From: Vagococcus elongatus | GTDB lineage: Bacteria; Bacillota; Bacilli; Lactobacillales; Vagococcaceae | Length of the DNA stretch: 64,000 bases | Direction of reading: 5' to 3' | NCBI RefSeq assembly: GCF_003987645.1 | Contig: NZ_NGKA01000004.1 | Coordinates: 80,960-144,959, forward strand | In this document: in pieces, positions 9,136-18,134 of the stretch | How the letters are laid out: every line of letters starts with the position of its first letter | Position numbering within the stretch: the first letter of the stretch is position 1 | Program-made: the position numbers and the translations under genes | Notes under the pieces: model-generated | What the model saw: only the letters and a program-made list of their open reading frames with translations | What the model was told of the DNA's origin: nothing | Database searches by the model: none

Positions 9136-9786
9136 TCAATCGTCAAAATCTATTTCCAAAACATTACCGGTTTTGCTGTCTAACTTGACGGATGATTCCG
9201 AACTTCCGACTCTTACTTTAACTTCCCAATAAGTGATTCCGTCGTCTCGTTCCAGTGACCATTCCACAGCTTGACCTTCACCGATAGCCGCTTCTGCCAC
9301 TTCTCCTGCTTTTTCAATTGATAAGAGATTCGTCAAATCCAGAGCTTCTCTTTGTCGTTCTACACCGTGACGTTCATCATCATCCAGCGACTCTGTCTCC
9401 ATATCACTGACCTCGCCTGTTGCCGCGTGGATATAAAGTTCATATTCCACATCATCGTCCACTCCTTGAATTTCATAACGATAGCGTCCTCGCTCTTCCT
9501 CTAATTCAATCGAAATAATATCACTGCCCGGAAAAGTAGACTGATATTTCGCGATGGCCTCTTCTAAAGTCACTTGTATTCTCACGTTTTCTTTTCCTTC
9601 AGGCGCAACTTGCACCTTATTGTCGTCTTTTTTTTCAGTTTCTTCTGTAGAGTCCTCAATAGAAATTTCTGTTGTTTCCTTTACATCGGATGCTTCTTTA
9701 TCATTTGATTGTTCAGACTTTTTTGGGGCACACCCTGTGAACAGAAGACTAAAACTTAACCACCCGATCACCAACATTTTTTTCAT
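9136..9786 (-). CDS. PepSY-domain lipoprotein
   Basis: The 216-residue protein has a lipobox LFTGC giving a lipidated C19. An acidic, low-complexity linker (about 22-65) follows, then two PepSY-like repeats: VTLEEAIAKYQSTFPGS through YELYIHAATGEV, and LSIEKAGEVAEAAIGEG through VKLDSKTGNVLEID. PepSY domains are often found in secreted proteins thought to restrain peptidases. It is probably anchored on the outer face of the membrane. No peptidase is adjacent, so its partner is unknown. A GGGAGGG-type ribosome site precedes the ATG. Confidence 0.82.
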   Translation of the reverse strand: MKKMLVIGWLSFSLLFTGCAPKKSEQSNDKEASDVKETTEISIEDSTEETEKKDDNKVQVAPEGKENVRIQVTLEEAIAKYQSTFPGSDIISIELEEERGRYRYEIQGVDDDVEYELYIHAATGEVSDMETESLDDDERHGVERQREALDLTNLLSIEKAGEVAEAAIGEGQAVEWSLERDDGITYWEVKVRVGSSESSVKLDSKTGNVLEIDFDD

Positions 9787-10147
9787 CGTTTTCCCTCCCC
9801 TGCGTTATTATCTTTATTATAACAAACTAACCGGAAAATATAATCAATGGGACATGGGAAGATAAATGCTTTAAGTGTGTGAAACGATTATGGCATCCCC
9901 AAATGATATGATTTAGCTGAAGAGCTTCAGCATCCGATTAAAATAGGCCCTCTATTTCAGTTGTAGAGAATATTTGTGATGTGACCTATGAAATAACTCT
10001 AACATTTAAATACTGGTCGGTCCTTGAAAAGAAAAACACCAAACCAAGTTTGATGTTAAAGGTTATTTAAATATACCCCAAATGTTATATGAAAATAAAT
10101 TTATATACGAATCCTCTATTAGCTATTATTTCAAATTTATCTCTAAG
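9787..10147. other. Intergenic region without a recognisable gene
   Basis: These 361 bp show no open frame with a ribosome site on either strand. The left end holds the lipoprotein promoter region. The rest is A+T-rich, with many stops, and looks like decayed or non-coding DNA. Confidence 0.4.
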
Positions 10148-10615
10148 TTACTCCCCCTCAAAATAATCAACGTTCGAGTTAATTTTAAAAATCTTATTAA
10201 AGGCTTTACTCCAAATTCCTAACTTCTTTGATTCTGGATAGATTGTTACATCAAGATCATGAGTTGCACTAAAGTCAATGTAGATTAAGCGTTCTGTTTT
10301 CGAATCATTAAACAGTTTATGTGCGCCACCTTCATTCGGAGGAAAATACAAAATATCACCCGCACTTACCGGTCTAGTCCCCTCTAATGTTTGTAATGTC
10401 CCGAAACCACTGATGATGTAAAACACTTCTTCATTTTTCAGATGATAATGAAATGGATAAGCTGAATTTAAAGGCTCAATTTCATGGAAACTCACTAGAA
10501 TATTTCCACTCTCTTCAGAGTTTATAAAATCTCTTCTGGAATACTTGTAACCAGGATGTTTAGCTTTTTTCTTTTCATAAAGCTCTGTCCGTTTTGATTG
10601 CTTGAATACACTCAT
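10148..10615 (-). CDS. Cupin-domain protein
   Basis: This small protein of 155 residues has a single cupin barrel: HYHLKNEEVFYIISGFGTLQ (H-x-H with a downstream E, about 74-93) and PNEGGAHKLFN (about 111-121), the usual metal-binding pattern. I chose the ATG at 10613-10615 because an AGGAG site lies 8 bases upstream; an ATG 18 bases earlier lacks one. Substrate and role cannot be inferred. It is isolated, in a gene-poor stretch with decayed DNA on both sides. Confidence 0.75.
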   Translation of the reverse strand: MSVFKQSKRTELYEKKKAKHPGYKYSRRDFINSEESGNILVSFHEIEPLNSAYPFHYHLKNEEVFYIISGFGTLQTLEGTRPVSAGDILYFPPNEGGAHKLFNDSKTERLIYIDFSATHDLDVTIYPESKKLGIWSKAFNKIFKINSNVDYFEGE

Positions 10616-11027
10616 CTTGTATGCTCCTATCATTTTTTATTCAGTCAAATTGTAGCAAGTTCTTCAAAAAAATTCTACTTCATCTCAGCACATCATATTA
10701 TACTCACCAATCAGAGTCCATATCATCCGCATCAACTACTTGCTAAATTTGAAAAAAAGCATCTGGCATCTACATTGTTCTTGTTAAATTATAGTTCCGT
10801 ACTTAATTAACACAAACGATACTTTTCACCGCTGTACAAATTGTAAGTCAAAAACCGGCTTCACATTGGTTAAGAATTTGTTCAATCATGTGTTAAACAT
10901 GTGCGAAAATACGCCTGCCTCCTATCAGTTTCCCAACTATCTAGATATAATAAATCAAACTAGGATTTTTTCTGGTTTAGATACTGAGAAATAATGATTT
11001 CAAAATGATTTAAGGTGTCACCAAAGA
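10616..11027. other. Gene-poor region upstream of a remnant
   Basis: About 410 bp without a supportable gene. It contains the cupin gene's upstream region. A 70-codon plus-strand frame (10598-10810) overlaps the cupin start, has no ribosome site and is rejected. Confidence 0.4.
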
Positions 11028-11292
11028 AAAACTGTGGTTTAGAGACCGCAACAGAAAAAGGACTGAACGTATTGCTGGAAAAAGTCAGAGTTGCCGTTTT
11101 GGCAAGTGAGGACCCTTGATTGCCAGTAAATGAGATGCAGCTAATGCCATTTGAGAATTATTTATGGACGAAGTACCTATGACTCCTGTTTATCAAGGGT
11201 CAGAAACTTTCCTAGTCAAAGATTATGTCAAAGGATTAAAATACCGTGCCCTAGGCAGTCCATATTATAAAAATGTCAGTATCGAACCATAA
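11028..11292 (+). pseudogene. Degenerate plus-strand gene remnant (3' part)
   Basis: Protein-like sequence is visible in two frames. From about 11028 a frame reads GLNVLLEKVRVAVLASEDP, meets TGA at 11116, then continues LPVNEMQLMPFENYLW up to about 11178. A second frame then reads DEVPMTPVYQGSETFLVKDY and on through GLKYRALGSPYYKNVSIEP to TAA at 11290-11292, right before a terminator. This fits a gene broken by at least one stop and one frameshift, with its 5' part lost. I do not recognise the family. Confidence 0.45.
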
Positions 11293-11295
11293 CAT

Positions 11296-11325
11296 AAAAA
11301 AGAAGCTCAAAAGAGCTTCTTTTTT
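11296..11325. terminator. Bidirectional terminator, remnant / pgsA
   Basis: AAAAAAGAAGCTC and GAGCTTCTTTTTT pair around a 4-base loop. It sits 3 bp after the stop of the remnant and 40 bp after the pgsA stop on the other strand. Confidence 0.85.
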
Positions 11326-11364
11326 ATCTGCATTTATAACTTTTTTACAACCTACACTGCTGTA

Positions 11365-11952
11365 CTACATCGACCCTTTGAAAACATGGGCATTTTTAAT
11401 AAAGTAATCTACACCTGAGTATATAGTGAAAACCAAACACGCATATAATAAGATAGTTGCTACTGGTATGCCTAGGCCCTCAAACGGCGCATTGTTGATT
11501 AATAAGAAAATGATTGCTAACATCTGAGTCGCCGTTTTGACTTTTCCCGGCCAAGCAGCTGCCATGACTTCTCCATCCTCGACCAGTAATAAACGCAAAC
11601 CTGTGACTGCCAGTTCACGGCAAACAATGATTGCCACAACCCATGCCGGTGCTTTCCCTTGCTCCACCAACATGATAAAAGCAGTCATCACCAACATTTT
11701 ATCTGCTAGAGGATCTGCAAATTTCCCGAAATTAGTTACCAGATTTTGAGAGCGGGCGATTTGTCCGTCCAACCAGTCCGTAAGACTGGCAAGGGCAAAT
11801 ACAATCATTGCAACCAATTGATTGACACCCACAGCCGTTCCGCCGATGGTCAGCACTCCCCACTCAAAAGAAATCGACGTTAAAACAATAAACACAGGAA
11901 TCATCACTATTCTTAAAACTGTTAGTTTATTAGGTAAATTAATTTTTTTCAC
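11365..11952 (-). CDS. pgsA: CDP-diacylglycerol-glycerol-3-phosphate 3-phosphatidyltransferase
   Basis: PgsA makes phosphatidylglycerol-phosphate, the first committed step to phosphatidylglycerol and cardiolipin. The 195-residue membrane protein has the CDP-alcohol transferase signature DWLDGQIAR followed by G-x3-D-x3-D (GKFADPLAD), about residues 63-88. Other hydrophobic segments are spaced along the protein. It follows rodZ by 62 bp on the same strand, as in other Firmicutes. It ends at a terminator; the cinA-recA pair often found next is absent. Confidence 0.96.
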   Translation of the reverse strand: MKKINLPNKLTVLRIVMIPVFIVLTSISFEWGVLTIGGTAVGVNQLVAMIVFALASLTDWLDGQIARSQNLVTNFGKFADPLADKMLVMTAFIMLVEQGKAPAWVVAIIVCRELAVTGLRLLLVEDGEVMAAAWPGKVKTATQMLAIIFLLINNAPFEGLGIPVATILLYACLVFTIYSGVDYFIKNAHVFKGSM

Positions 11953-12014
11953 ACCCTTTCAATTCTCTTATATTTTAAGCAATTTGTTATTAAATGTCCA
12001 CTGACGTCCTTTGA

Positions 12015-12887
12015 TTATTCCACGTAAGAAATTGTCAAATTCAAATTACGTTTCACCACATTGGTATTATTTTGGTTAAAATCAACCTTTTGTCCATTGA
12101 TGTTTAAAATCACATTGTTAGAAGCTCCTAGAACAATGGTGGCATTAACAATATTATTCGGCAGAACAGTTTCTGTCGTTCCACCGGCAGACAACGTATA
12201 ATCAAACACATACTGTCCATCAATTAATATCCCCAACCAGCAATTACCGTTGATTCCCTCAAAGGACACCTTAGCTGGGTTCTCAGCATTTTTGATAGTG
12301 ATTTGCGATTCATTCCCCACTTCACTGTCAACAGTGATTGTTTGTTTTTCCGGTTCTGATGACTCCTCTGTCTCCACCGTAGAAGACTCTTTGCTCTTGG
12401 ATTCTGTCGTTTTCACATCAGAAACAGAAGAATCGATCGAGCCTTCAATTACTACATTTTTATTTTGATCGATTAACTGTTTTTCCGAATTTTCCCGCAA
12501 CGTCAAATAAACAACCACGCTGATAATCAGCAAAGAAACAACTGTCAAAATAATCTTTGGTATCAGCGATTTGGGAGTTTCCTTAACGGGGCTATGCCGT
12601 TTCCTGTTCAACTCTACGCGAGAGCCGGGAAGATTTTCTTCCTGCCTTTTTCGAGTGGGGGCAATGCCGTCATAGACATCCACCATATAATCACCGTCAA
12701 TACCCACTGCTTGCGAATATTGGCGAATAAAATTTCTAGCATAGTAAGACCCTGGCAACATATCGAATCTATTATCTTCCAAAGCAAGTAAATATCTTTT
12801 TTGAATTTTGGTCGTTCGTTGAAGTTCATCAATGGTCAAGCCTTTTGCTAGGCGTGCTTTTTTTAGCGTTTCTCCGATTGTTTCCAC
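12015..12887 (-). CDS. rodZ: RodZ-like helix-turn-helix membrane protein (YmfM family)
   Basis: The 290-residue protein has a cytoplasmic HTH_25 domain (ETIGETLKKARLAKGLTIDE onward, 1-70), a basic linker, and one membrane span near 109-130 (IPKIILTVVSLLIISVVVYL). A Ser/Glu-rich linker (about 150-195) leads to an extracellular DUF4115 domain with SFEGINGNCWLGILIDGQ. RodZ links MreB to the elongation complex in cell-shape control. It lies between an SDR gene and pgsA, the standard arrangement in Bacillus and lactic acid bacteria. Confidence 0.9.
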   Translation of the reverse strand: METIGETLKKARLAKGLTIDELQRTTKIQKRYLLALEDNRFDMLPGSYYARNFIRQYSQAVGIDGDYMVDVYDGIAPTRKRQEENLPGSRVELNRKRHSPVKETPKSLIPKIILTVVSLLIISVVVYLTLRENSEKQLIDQNKNVVIEGSIDSSVSDVKTTESKSKESSTVETEESSEPEKQTITVDSEVGNESQITIKNAENPAKVSFEGINGNCWLGILIDGQYVFDYTLSAGGTTETVLPNNIVNATIVLGASNNVILNINGQKVDFNQNNTNVVKRNLNLTISYVE

Positions 12888-12913
12888 TTACTCACCTATA
12901 TTTCTCTTTCTTT

Positions 12914-13636
12914 CTAGACTTTCCAGCCGCCTGTGACCGGAATAATAGTTCCTGTAATATATCTGGCGTGTTCTCCTAACAAAAACTGGACCACTGCGGC
13001 AATTTCATCAGCCTCAGCCATTCGATTAGCTGGAATCTCCGATAAAAGCTGCCTAGTTTCCTCCTCCGTCCAATGATAATTCATGTGTGTCCTGACAGCT
13101 CCCGGTGCGATGGCATTCACGGTAATGTCTAGCGAAGCCGACTCCTGCCCGTACGCTTTCACAAAGGCATGTTGTGCCCCTTTGAGCGTGCTGTACAAAA
13201 CTTCCATGGCACTTCCAGAAATGCCGTAAACTGAACCAATAAAAACAATACTCCCTTTTTTTCGAGCTAATTTTTCTTGAACTTTTTGACAAATCAACAT
13301 GGGGGTCTTTACCATCATCTGCCACAACTGATCCATCTCCCTAGAAGTTGTATCTGTCAGCAGTTTATAAATAGTCTGTCCGCTGGCTACAATCACTGCA
13401 TCGACTTCGAAAAGCTGTGCTGTGAAGGCTTCTATCCTTTTTTCATCTGTCATATCTAATTGCAGACTGAAAAAATCCTGCCGGGGATATTTTTTTTCTA
13501 AATTTTCGATTAATGTTTTCACTCTTGTTTCATTTTGATGATAGTGGCAATATAAGGACCAGCCTTTACTGGCCAAACGACGGGCACATGCTTGTCCGAT
13601 GTCTCCACTTGCACCTAAAATCAAGGCAAATTTCAT
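12914..13636 (-). CDS. ymfI: SDR-family oxidoreductase (YmfI-like)
   Basis: This 240-residue Rossmann-fold short-chain dehydrogenase has the nucleotide-binding GASGDIGQA (8-16), the active-site serine in GSVYGISG and the YxxxK motif YSTLK (about 149-153). The C-terminal GTIIPVTGGW is typical of FabG-like enzymes. The substrate is unknown. The ATG overlaps the stop of the upstream M16 peptidase gene by one base (TAATG), which indicates translational coupling. The order M16-M16-SDR-rodZ-pgsA is conserved in Firmicutes. Confidence 0.88.
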   Translation of the reverse strand: MKFALILGASGDIGQACARRLASKGWSLYCHYHQNETRVKTLIENLEKKYPRQDFFSLQLDMTDEKRIEAFTAQLFEVDAVIVASGQTIYKLLTDTTSREMDQLWQMMVKTPMLICQKVQEKLARKKGSIVFIGSVYGISGSAMEVLYSTLKGAQHAFVKAYGQESASLDITVNAIAPGAVRTHMNYHWTEEETRQLLSEIPANRMAEADEIAAVVQFLLGEHARYITGTIIPVTGGWKV

Positions 13637-14937
13637 TACGCCTCATCCTTATCAGGGTAAACAAAAAACTCTACCATATGGTTTTCAATAATAAAATGGT
13701 CGATAAACTTTTGGATATCTTTCATTTCGATGCTGTCAATCACAGCGCTCATATCAAACAATGTCGCTTCGCCAAACTGATCTTTGCTGAACTGGTTAGC
13801 AATATATTCTAGTGAATTCAAAGACTGCAAATGATTGCCCGTCATACGTTTCTTTAATAACTGCAACCGTTCTTCGCTGATTTCCGGACGGTCTTGCGCC
13901 GTCAGCAAAAGCTCTTTTATTTTTCCCGTCAGCTCTTTAGGGTTTTCAGTATCTCCACCGATATCAGCAAAATAAAAACCGCGGTCAAGAATAAATTCAT
14001 AATCAAAACTATCATCAATCAGACCTTCATTGTACATAGACAAATAAAGCTCTGAAGTCGGTCCTATCAGCAATTGGAAAAACAGCGAGGCTGCTGTACG
14101 GTAGCGAAGTAGTTCAAAACCCGTCTCCGGCAGCGGGGCAAACCCCTTAATACCCAAATAACCTTTGGGACGACTGACTGGCAGTTGGAGACTGGAAACT
14201 TTCACCAAATCCGCCGGTGATTCTTGCGGAAATTTTCGAGAAATTTCCTGCGGCGGGGCAAAGGTCTTTTGCTCTTGATTGTTGCGGATCATAGCCATCA
14301 TCTCTTCCGGCTCCATATTACCGACTATAAAAAGATTCATATTGCTGGGATGATAAAACGTCTGGTAGCAAGTGTATAAGTCGTCTGCTGTAATCTCAGC
14401 AATGCTCTCAATTGTCCCGGCGATATCAATATGCAAAGGATGTTTCGGATACATCCCCTGAAGCAATCCGAAAAAAGTCCGCCAGTTAGGATCGTCATTA
14501 TACATCTGGATTTCCTGACCGATGATTCCCTTCTCTTTTTCCACGGTTCCTTCCGTGAAATATGGCGACTGGACAAAATCCAGCAATGTGGTTAAATTTT
14601 CCTCAACTTGGTCAGTTGTTGAAAACAGGTAGCTGGTTTTCGTAAAACTTGTAAATGCGTTAGCAGAGGCGCCTTGTCTGCCAAAAACTTGAAAGACGTC
14701 CCCGTCTTCTTTTTCAAACATTTTATGTTCTAAAAAGTGGGCAATCCCATCAGGAACTTTTACAAACTCTTTTTCTCCCAAAGGAATAAATTCCTCATCA
14801 ATCGAACCGTAATCAGTAGTAAACAAAGCATAAGTTTTGTGGAAATCCGGTTTAGGCAGCAGGGATATCCGCAAACCATTAGGAAGGGTTTTAGTGTACA
14901 AAACTTCATTTAGACGTGAGTATTCTTTTTTTTCCAT
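13636..14937 (-). CDS. ymfH: M16 family metallopeptidase, catalytic subunit (YmfH-like)
   Basis: This 433-residue inverted zincin has the HxxEH zinc motif intact at 67-71 (HFLEH) and a downstream glutamate-rich EKGIIGQEIQMYND segment that supplies the third ligand. M16 peptidases degrade peptides in a clam-shell chamber and often work as pairs. The neighbouring gene encodes an M16 protein lacking the zinc motif, and one base separates the two genes. The pair probably forms a heterodimer. Confidence 0.9.
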   Translation of the reverse strand: MEKKEYSRLNEVLYTKTLPNGLRISLLPKPDFHKTYALFTTDYGSIDEEFIPLGEKEFVKVPDGIAHFLEHKMFEKEDGDVFQVFGRQGASANAFTSFTKTSYLFSTTDQVEENLTTLLDFVQSPYFTEGTVEKEKGIIGQEIQMYNDDPNWRTFFGLLQGMYPKHPLHIDIAGTIESIAEITADDLYTCYQTFYHPSNMNLFIVGNMEPEEMMAMIRNNQEQKTFAPPQEISRKFPQESPADLVKVSSLQLPVSRPKGYLGIKGFAPLPETGFELLRYRTAASLFFQLLIGPTSELYLSMYNEGLIDDSFDYEFILDRGFYFADIGGDTENPKELTGKIKELLLTAQDRPEISEERLQLLKKRMTGNHLQSLNSLEYIANQFSKDQFGEATLFDMSAVIDSIEMKDIQKFIDHFIIENHMVEFFVYPDKDEA

Positions 14938-14938
14938 T

Positions 14939-16201
14939 CTACGCGTTCCCCTCCATAAAATAAATTGCCTGCAAGCGGACGTTTTTCGCTACTTGTTGCA
15001 CTTCTTCCAATGTAACACTCTCTAATTTTCCAAGCCACTGGGCATCTGTCAAAGCCGACTGAGGAAACTTCAACTTCAAATATTCAGATTCCAAAATAGC
15101 ATTTGGATTGTCTTGCGACAACAAGTAATGATTTTTTAACATGGCTTTGGTCTGCAGCATGACCTCATCAGAAACCTGACCGTCTATCACTGCTTGCCGC
15201 TGCTCCTCAATCAGACGAAGGACCTTCTCCCTATTCTGACTGTCGATACCTGTTTGAACTGTCATCATCCCGCGAAAAGTATCCAAAGAACTGGAAGCAT
15301 AATAAGCCATGCTTTCCTTTTCACGAACATTGACAAAAAGTTTTGAATGAGGGAAACCGCCAAATAAACCATTAAACACCTGCATCGCAAAATAATTTTC
15401 ATCATGAAAATAGATACCTGTATGGTAGCCCATATTCAGTTTGCCTTGTTTCACCGGCAAAGTTTCCTTCTTTTCAAGCACATCTCCATGGGGTTTCTGG
15501 TAATACATCTGGTCGTTTTCGGCCACTGCCCGCTCTCCCCAAGCAAATGATGCCAACTGTTCAGCAACATCTTCGGTCGATACATCTCCTAGAACCATCA
15601 CATCCACAGTATCTTCCCGCAACATCTTCAAGTAATATGTCGCCAACTCTTCACTGGTGATGGATGCAACATCTTCGGCTTTACCAAAGCCCGGTGTTTT
15701 TTGTGCCTCTGAATCGCTGAAATACAACTCCTGCAAACTCAAAGCCGCATGACTCTGCTTATCATCGTAAACAGAATTGATATAAGATTGTAAATTGTTT
15801 TTTTCTCTTCCAAAAGTCGCTAAATCAAATTGACCGTCCTTGATATTTGGAGAAAACAGTACTTCGTTTAAAAACATCAAACCCTCTTCTAACAAAGCTG
15901 TCTCATGGGGCAAATATTTAGGATTTACAATAGACAGCACCAGATTCAGCTGATGCACATTGCCCTTTTTGTTGGTGCCGACATTAAAACGAGCACCATA
16001 CATTTCTGATAGCTTCTTACTCATTGCGGTGCTCGTCGGATAGTGACGGCTATTTGTTTCTAACATACTGCTCAGCAATGTCCGCAAGCTTGCTTTCTCC
16101 CGTGTCATTTCAGTGGCAAATCGGATCATTATCTGAATCGTCTTGTATTTTTTTGTTGGAATCACATGTAAGTTGATATTCTCAGCTAAAACCAAACTCA
16201 T
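14939..16201 (-). CDS. ymfF: M16 family protein, non-catalytic subunit (YmfF-like)
   Basis: This 420-residue M16-fold protein aligns with the family through LRTLLSSMLETNSRHYPT at the place where a zinc motif would sit, but HxxEH is absent. It also has the family segments YFAMQVFNGLFGGFPHSKLF and LSQDNPNAILE. It is the first gene of the ymfF-ymfH-ymfI-rodZ-pgsA operon. It is likely structural or substrate-binding in complex with the catalytic partner. Confidence 0.87.
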   Translation of the reverse strand: MSLVLAENINLHVIPTKKYKTIQIMIRFATEMTREKASLRTLLSSMLETNSRHYPTSTAMSKKLSEMYGARFNVGTNKKGNVHQLNLVLSIVNPKYLPHETALLEEGLMFLNEVLFSPNIKDGQFDLATFGREKNNLQSYINSVYDDKQSHAALSLQELYFSDSEAQKTPGFGKAEDVASITSEELATYYLKMLREDTVDVMVLGDVSTEDVAEQLASFAWGERAVAENDQMYYQKPHGDVLEKKETLPVKQGKLNMGYHTGIYFHDENYFAMQVFNGLFGGFPHSKLFVNVREKESMAYYASSSLDTFRGMMTVQTGIDSQNREKVLRLIEEQRQAVIDGQVSDEVMLQTKAMLKNHYLLSQDNPNAILESEYLKLKFPQSALTDAQWLGKLESVTLEEVQQVAKNVRLQAIYFMEGNA

Positions 16202-16540
16202 TTACGTGCCTGCCTTTCTAAATCTATCTTAATAGTAGTTAATTTCATGACTGCATACAATGAAATCATCGTTAATTAAAAGAATTTTATCATTTAATTT
16301 TGTTGTCGTGTTATTCCCTAATCATATCACAAAAAAAGAGGAGACTAAACAAATTACACACTAAAACAAATAAGTATTTTCAGCATTTTTTGAGCATTTC
16401 AAGAGGCTGAATTACTCTTTTTCTTTATAATGAAAACACGAATCGGAGATATTTTACTTTCAAGAGAACAAAGTGTTATAGTATTATATTGTTAGGGTCT
16501 TTAGTTTTTTAAATTTATCAAATGGAGGAGTGAATTATTT
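16202..16540. other. Divergent promoter region, ymfF / mscL
   Basis: These 339 bp are A+T-rich and non-coding. The mscL side holds a TTTCAA-18-TATTAT promoter-like pair near 16460-16490 and a GGAGGAG ribosome site about 10 bases before the ATG. No other structure was recognised. Confidence 0.4.
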
Positions 16541-16945
16541 ATGTTGAAAGAATTTAAGGAGTTTATCATTCGAGGAAGTGCCTTTGAATTAGCCATTGGT
16601 GTTGTCATAGGTGGAGCTTTTAACTCTGTTGTCAGTGCTATTGTCGATGGTATTCTTACTCCCATCGTGTCATGGTTTATCATGCTGGTTACCGGCAATC
16701 CTGAAGGAAAAATCGATGGGTTGACAATTACTTTAGCTAAGGGTGCTTCCCTTAATTTCGGGTTGATCATCTCAGCAATTATTTCATTTTTAATTACAAT
16801 GCTGGTATTATTTTTTATTGTTAAAGGTGTAAATAAAGCACGCAGTCTTGGGGCGAAAACCAAAGAAGAAGAAGCGGTCGAAAGCGAACCTACTCAGGAA
16901 GACTATCTGAAAGAAATCGTAGAGCTGTTGAAAGAAAAGAATTAA
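16541..16945 (+). CDS. mscL: Large-conductance mechanosensitive channel
   Basis: The 134-residue protein has two transmembrane helices. TM1 is the pore helix (FELAIGVVIGGAFNSVVSAIV, about 15-35, given as a pattern); TM2 is near 71-95. The N-terminal amphipathic helix MLKEFKEFIIRGS and the C-terminal EDYLKEIVELLKEKN bundle helix are also present. It opens on membrane tension to release solutes during hypo-osmotic shock. It is monocistronic. Confidence 0.96.
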   Translation: MLKEFKEFIIRGSAFELAIGVVIGGAFNSVVSAIVDGILTPIVSWFIMLVTGNPEGKIDGLTITLAKGASLNFGLIISAIISFLITMLVLFFIVKGVNKARSLGAKTKEEEAVESEPTQEDYLKEIVELLKEKN

Positions 16946-16992
16946 TCTCTCTTTTCTCATTGACCGCAGTATTGAAATAAAAACAACATAAG

Positions 16993-17034
16993 AAAAACAC
17001 CTCTGAAATTTTAAAATGATTTCAGAGGTGTTTT
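16993..17034. terminator. Bidirectional terminator, mscL / prs
   Basis: AAAAACACCTCTGAAAT and ATTTCAGAGGTGTTTT pair around a short loop, with A and T runs on both sides. It lies between convergent mscL and prs. Confidence 0.85.
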
Positions 17035-17073
17035 GTATTCAAAGGTCTTCACGAACTATTTGTATTTCAGTGA

Positions 17074-18045
17074 TTACATACGTTTTGATTCAAATAGTGG
17101 ACTAACTGGTTTGTTTTCATGAATCCGTTTAATCGCATCACCAATCAAAGCACCCACGCTGACTTCTTCGATTTTATCGATCCGTCTGTCCTCAGGCAAT
17201 AAGATAGAATCTGTTACGACCACTTTTTCTATCACCGATTGTTCCAGTCTTTCAATCGCCGGACCTGACAATATCGGATGGGTACAACAGCAAATCACTT
17301 CTGTGGCACCTTCATCTTGTAAGGCTTGGGCTGCCAATGTGATGGTTCCTGCGGTATCAATCATGTCGTCAATGATGATACATCTTTGTCCTTTGACATT
17401 TCCAATAATATTCATTACTTCAGCAACATTGGCTTTTGGCCTCCGTTTATCAATAATCGCAATTGGAGCTTTCAAAAATTCTGCCAACTTACGTGCCCGT
17501 GTCACACCACCATGATCAGGCGACACGATAACCACATTTCCACCCTCGTAGCCCCGCTCGATAAAGTAGTCAGCCAATAACGGTGCTGCCATCAAGTGAT
17601 CTACCGGGATATTGAAAAATCCTTGAATCTGAGCTGCGTGTAAATCCAATGTCAGGATACGGTCGGCGCCGGCTGTCGTCAGCATGTCAGCAAATAATTT
17701 AGCTGTGATTGGTTCGCGAGAACGCGCCTTTCGGTCCTGTCTGGCATAACCATAATATGGCAGTACCACGTTGATTGTCTTGGCACTGGCTCTTTTTAGT
17801 GCATCCATCATAATCAGGAGTTCCATAATATTGTCATTGACTGGATAAGAAGTCGACTGAATCAGATACACATGGTCACCACGTATACTTTCTTCAATAT
17901 TGATTTGAATTTCTCCGTCACTAAATTGAGACACAGACGATTTCCCTAAATCTACACCCACTGCATTTGCGATTTTTTGAGCCAAAGGTTTATTTGAATT
18001 CAGTGCGAAAATTTTTAACTTTGGATCAAAGTAATGATTTGTCAT
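17074..18045 (-). CDS. prs: Ribose-phosphate pyrophosphokinase
   Basis: Prs makes PRPP from ribose-5-phosphate and ATP for purine, pyrimidine, His, Trp and NAD synthesis. The 323-residue protein shows the N-terminal [17 protein letters not shown], the flexible-loop [16 protein letters not shown] (about 104-119), [11 protein letters not shown] and the PRPP-binding [13 protein letters not shown]. It is last in the unit purR-glmU-prs, after an 89-bp gap without a terminator; glmU next to prs is a common Firmicutes order. Confidence 0.97.
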   Translation of the reverse strand: MTNHYFDPKLKIFALNSNKPLAQKIANAVGVDLGKSSVSQFSDGEIQINIEESIRGDHVYLIQSTSYPVNDNIMELLIMMDALKRASAKTINVVLPYYGYARQDRKARSREPITAKLFADMLTTAGADRILTLDLHAAQIQGFFNIPVDHLMAAPLLADYFIERGYEGGNVVIVSPDHGGVTRARKLAEFLKAPIAIIDKRRPKANVAEVMNIIGNVKGQRCIIIDDMIDTAGTITLAAQALQDEGATEVICCCTHPILSGPAIERLEQSVIEKVVVTDSILLPEDRRIDKIEEVSVGALIGDAIKRIHENKPVSPLFESKRM

Positions 18046-18134
18046 GAGGACCTCCGCTTTCTTTAATTTAACTTTTAGTCTTTAAATACCATATTAAATA
18101 TTAGACACTTTCTCCGATAAAATCAAGGGTTTCC

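Noticed and set aside
10598..10810. 70-codon plus-strand frame
   Set aside because: It overlaps the cupin start on the other strand and lacks a ribosome site and protein-like composition.
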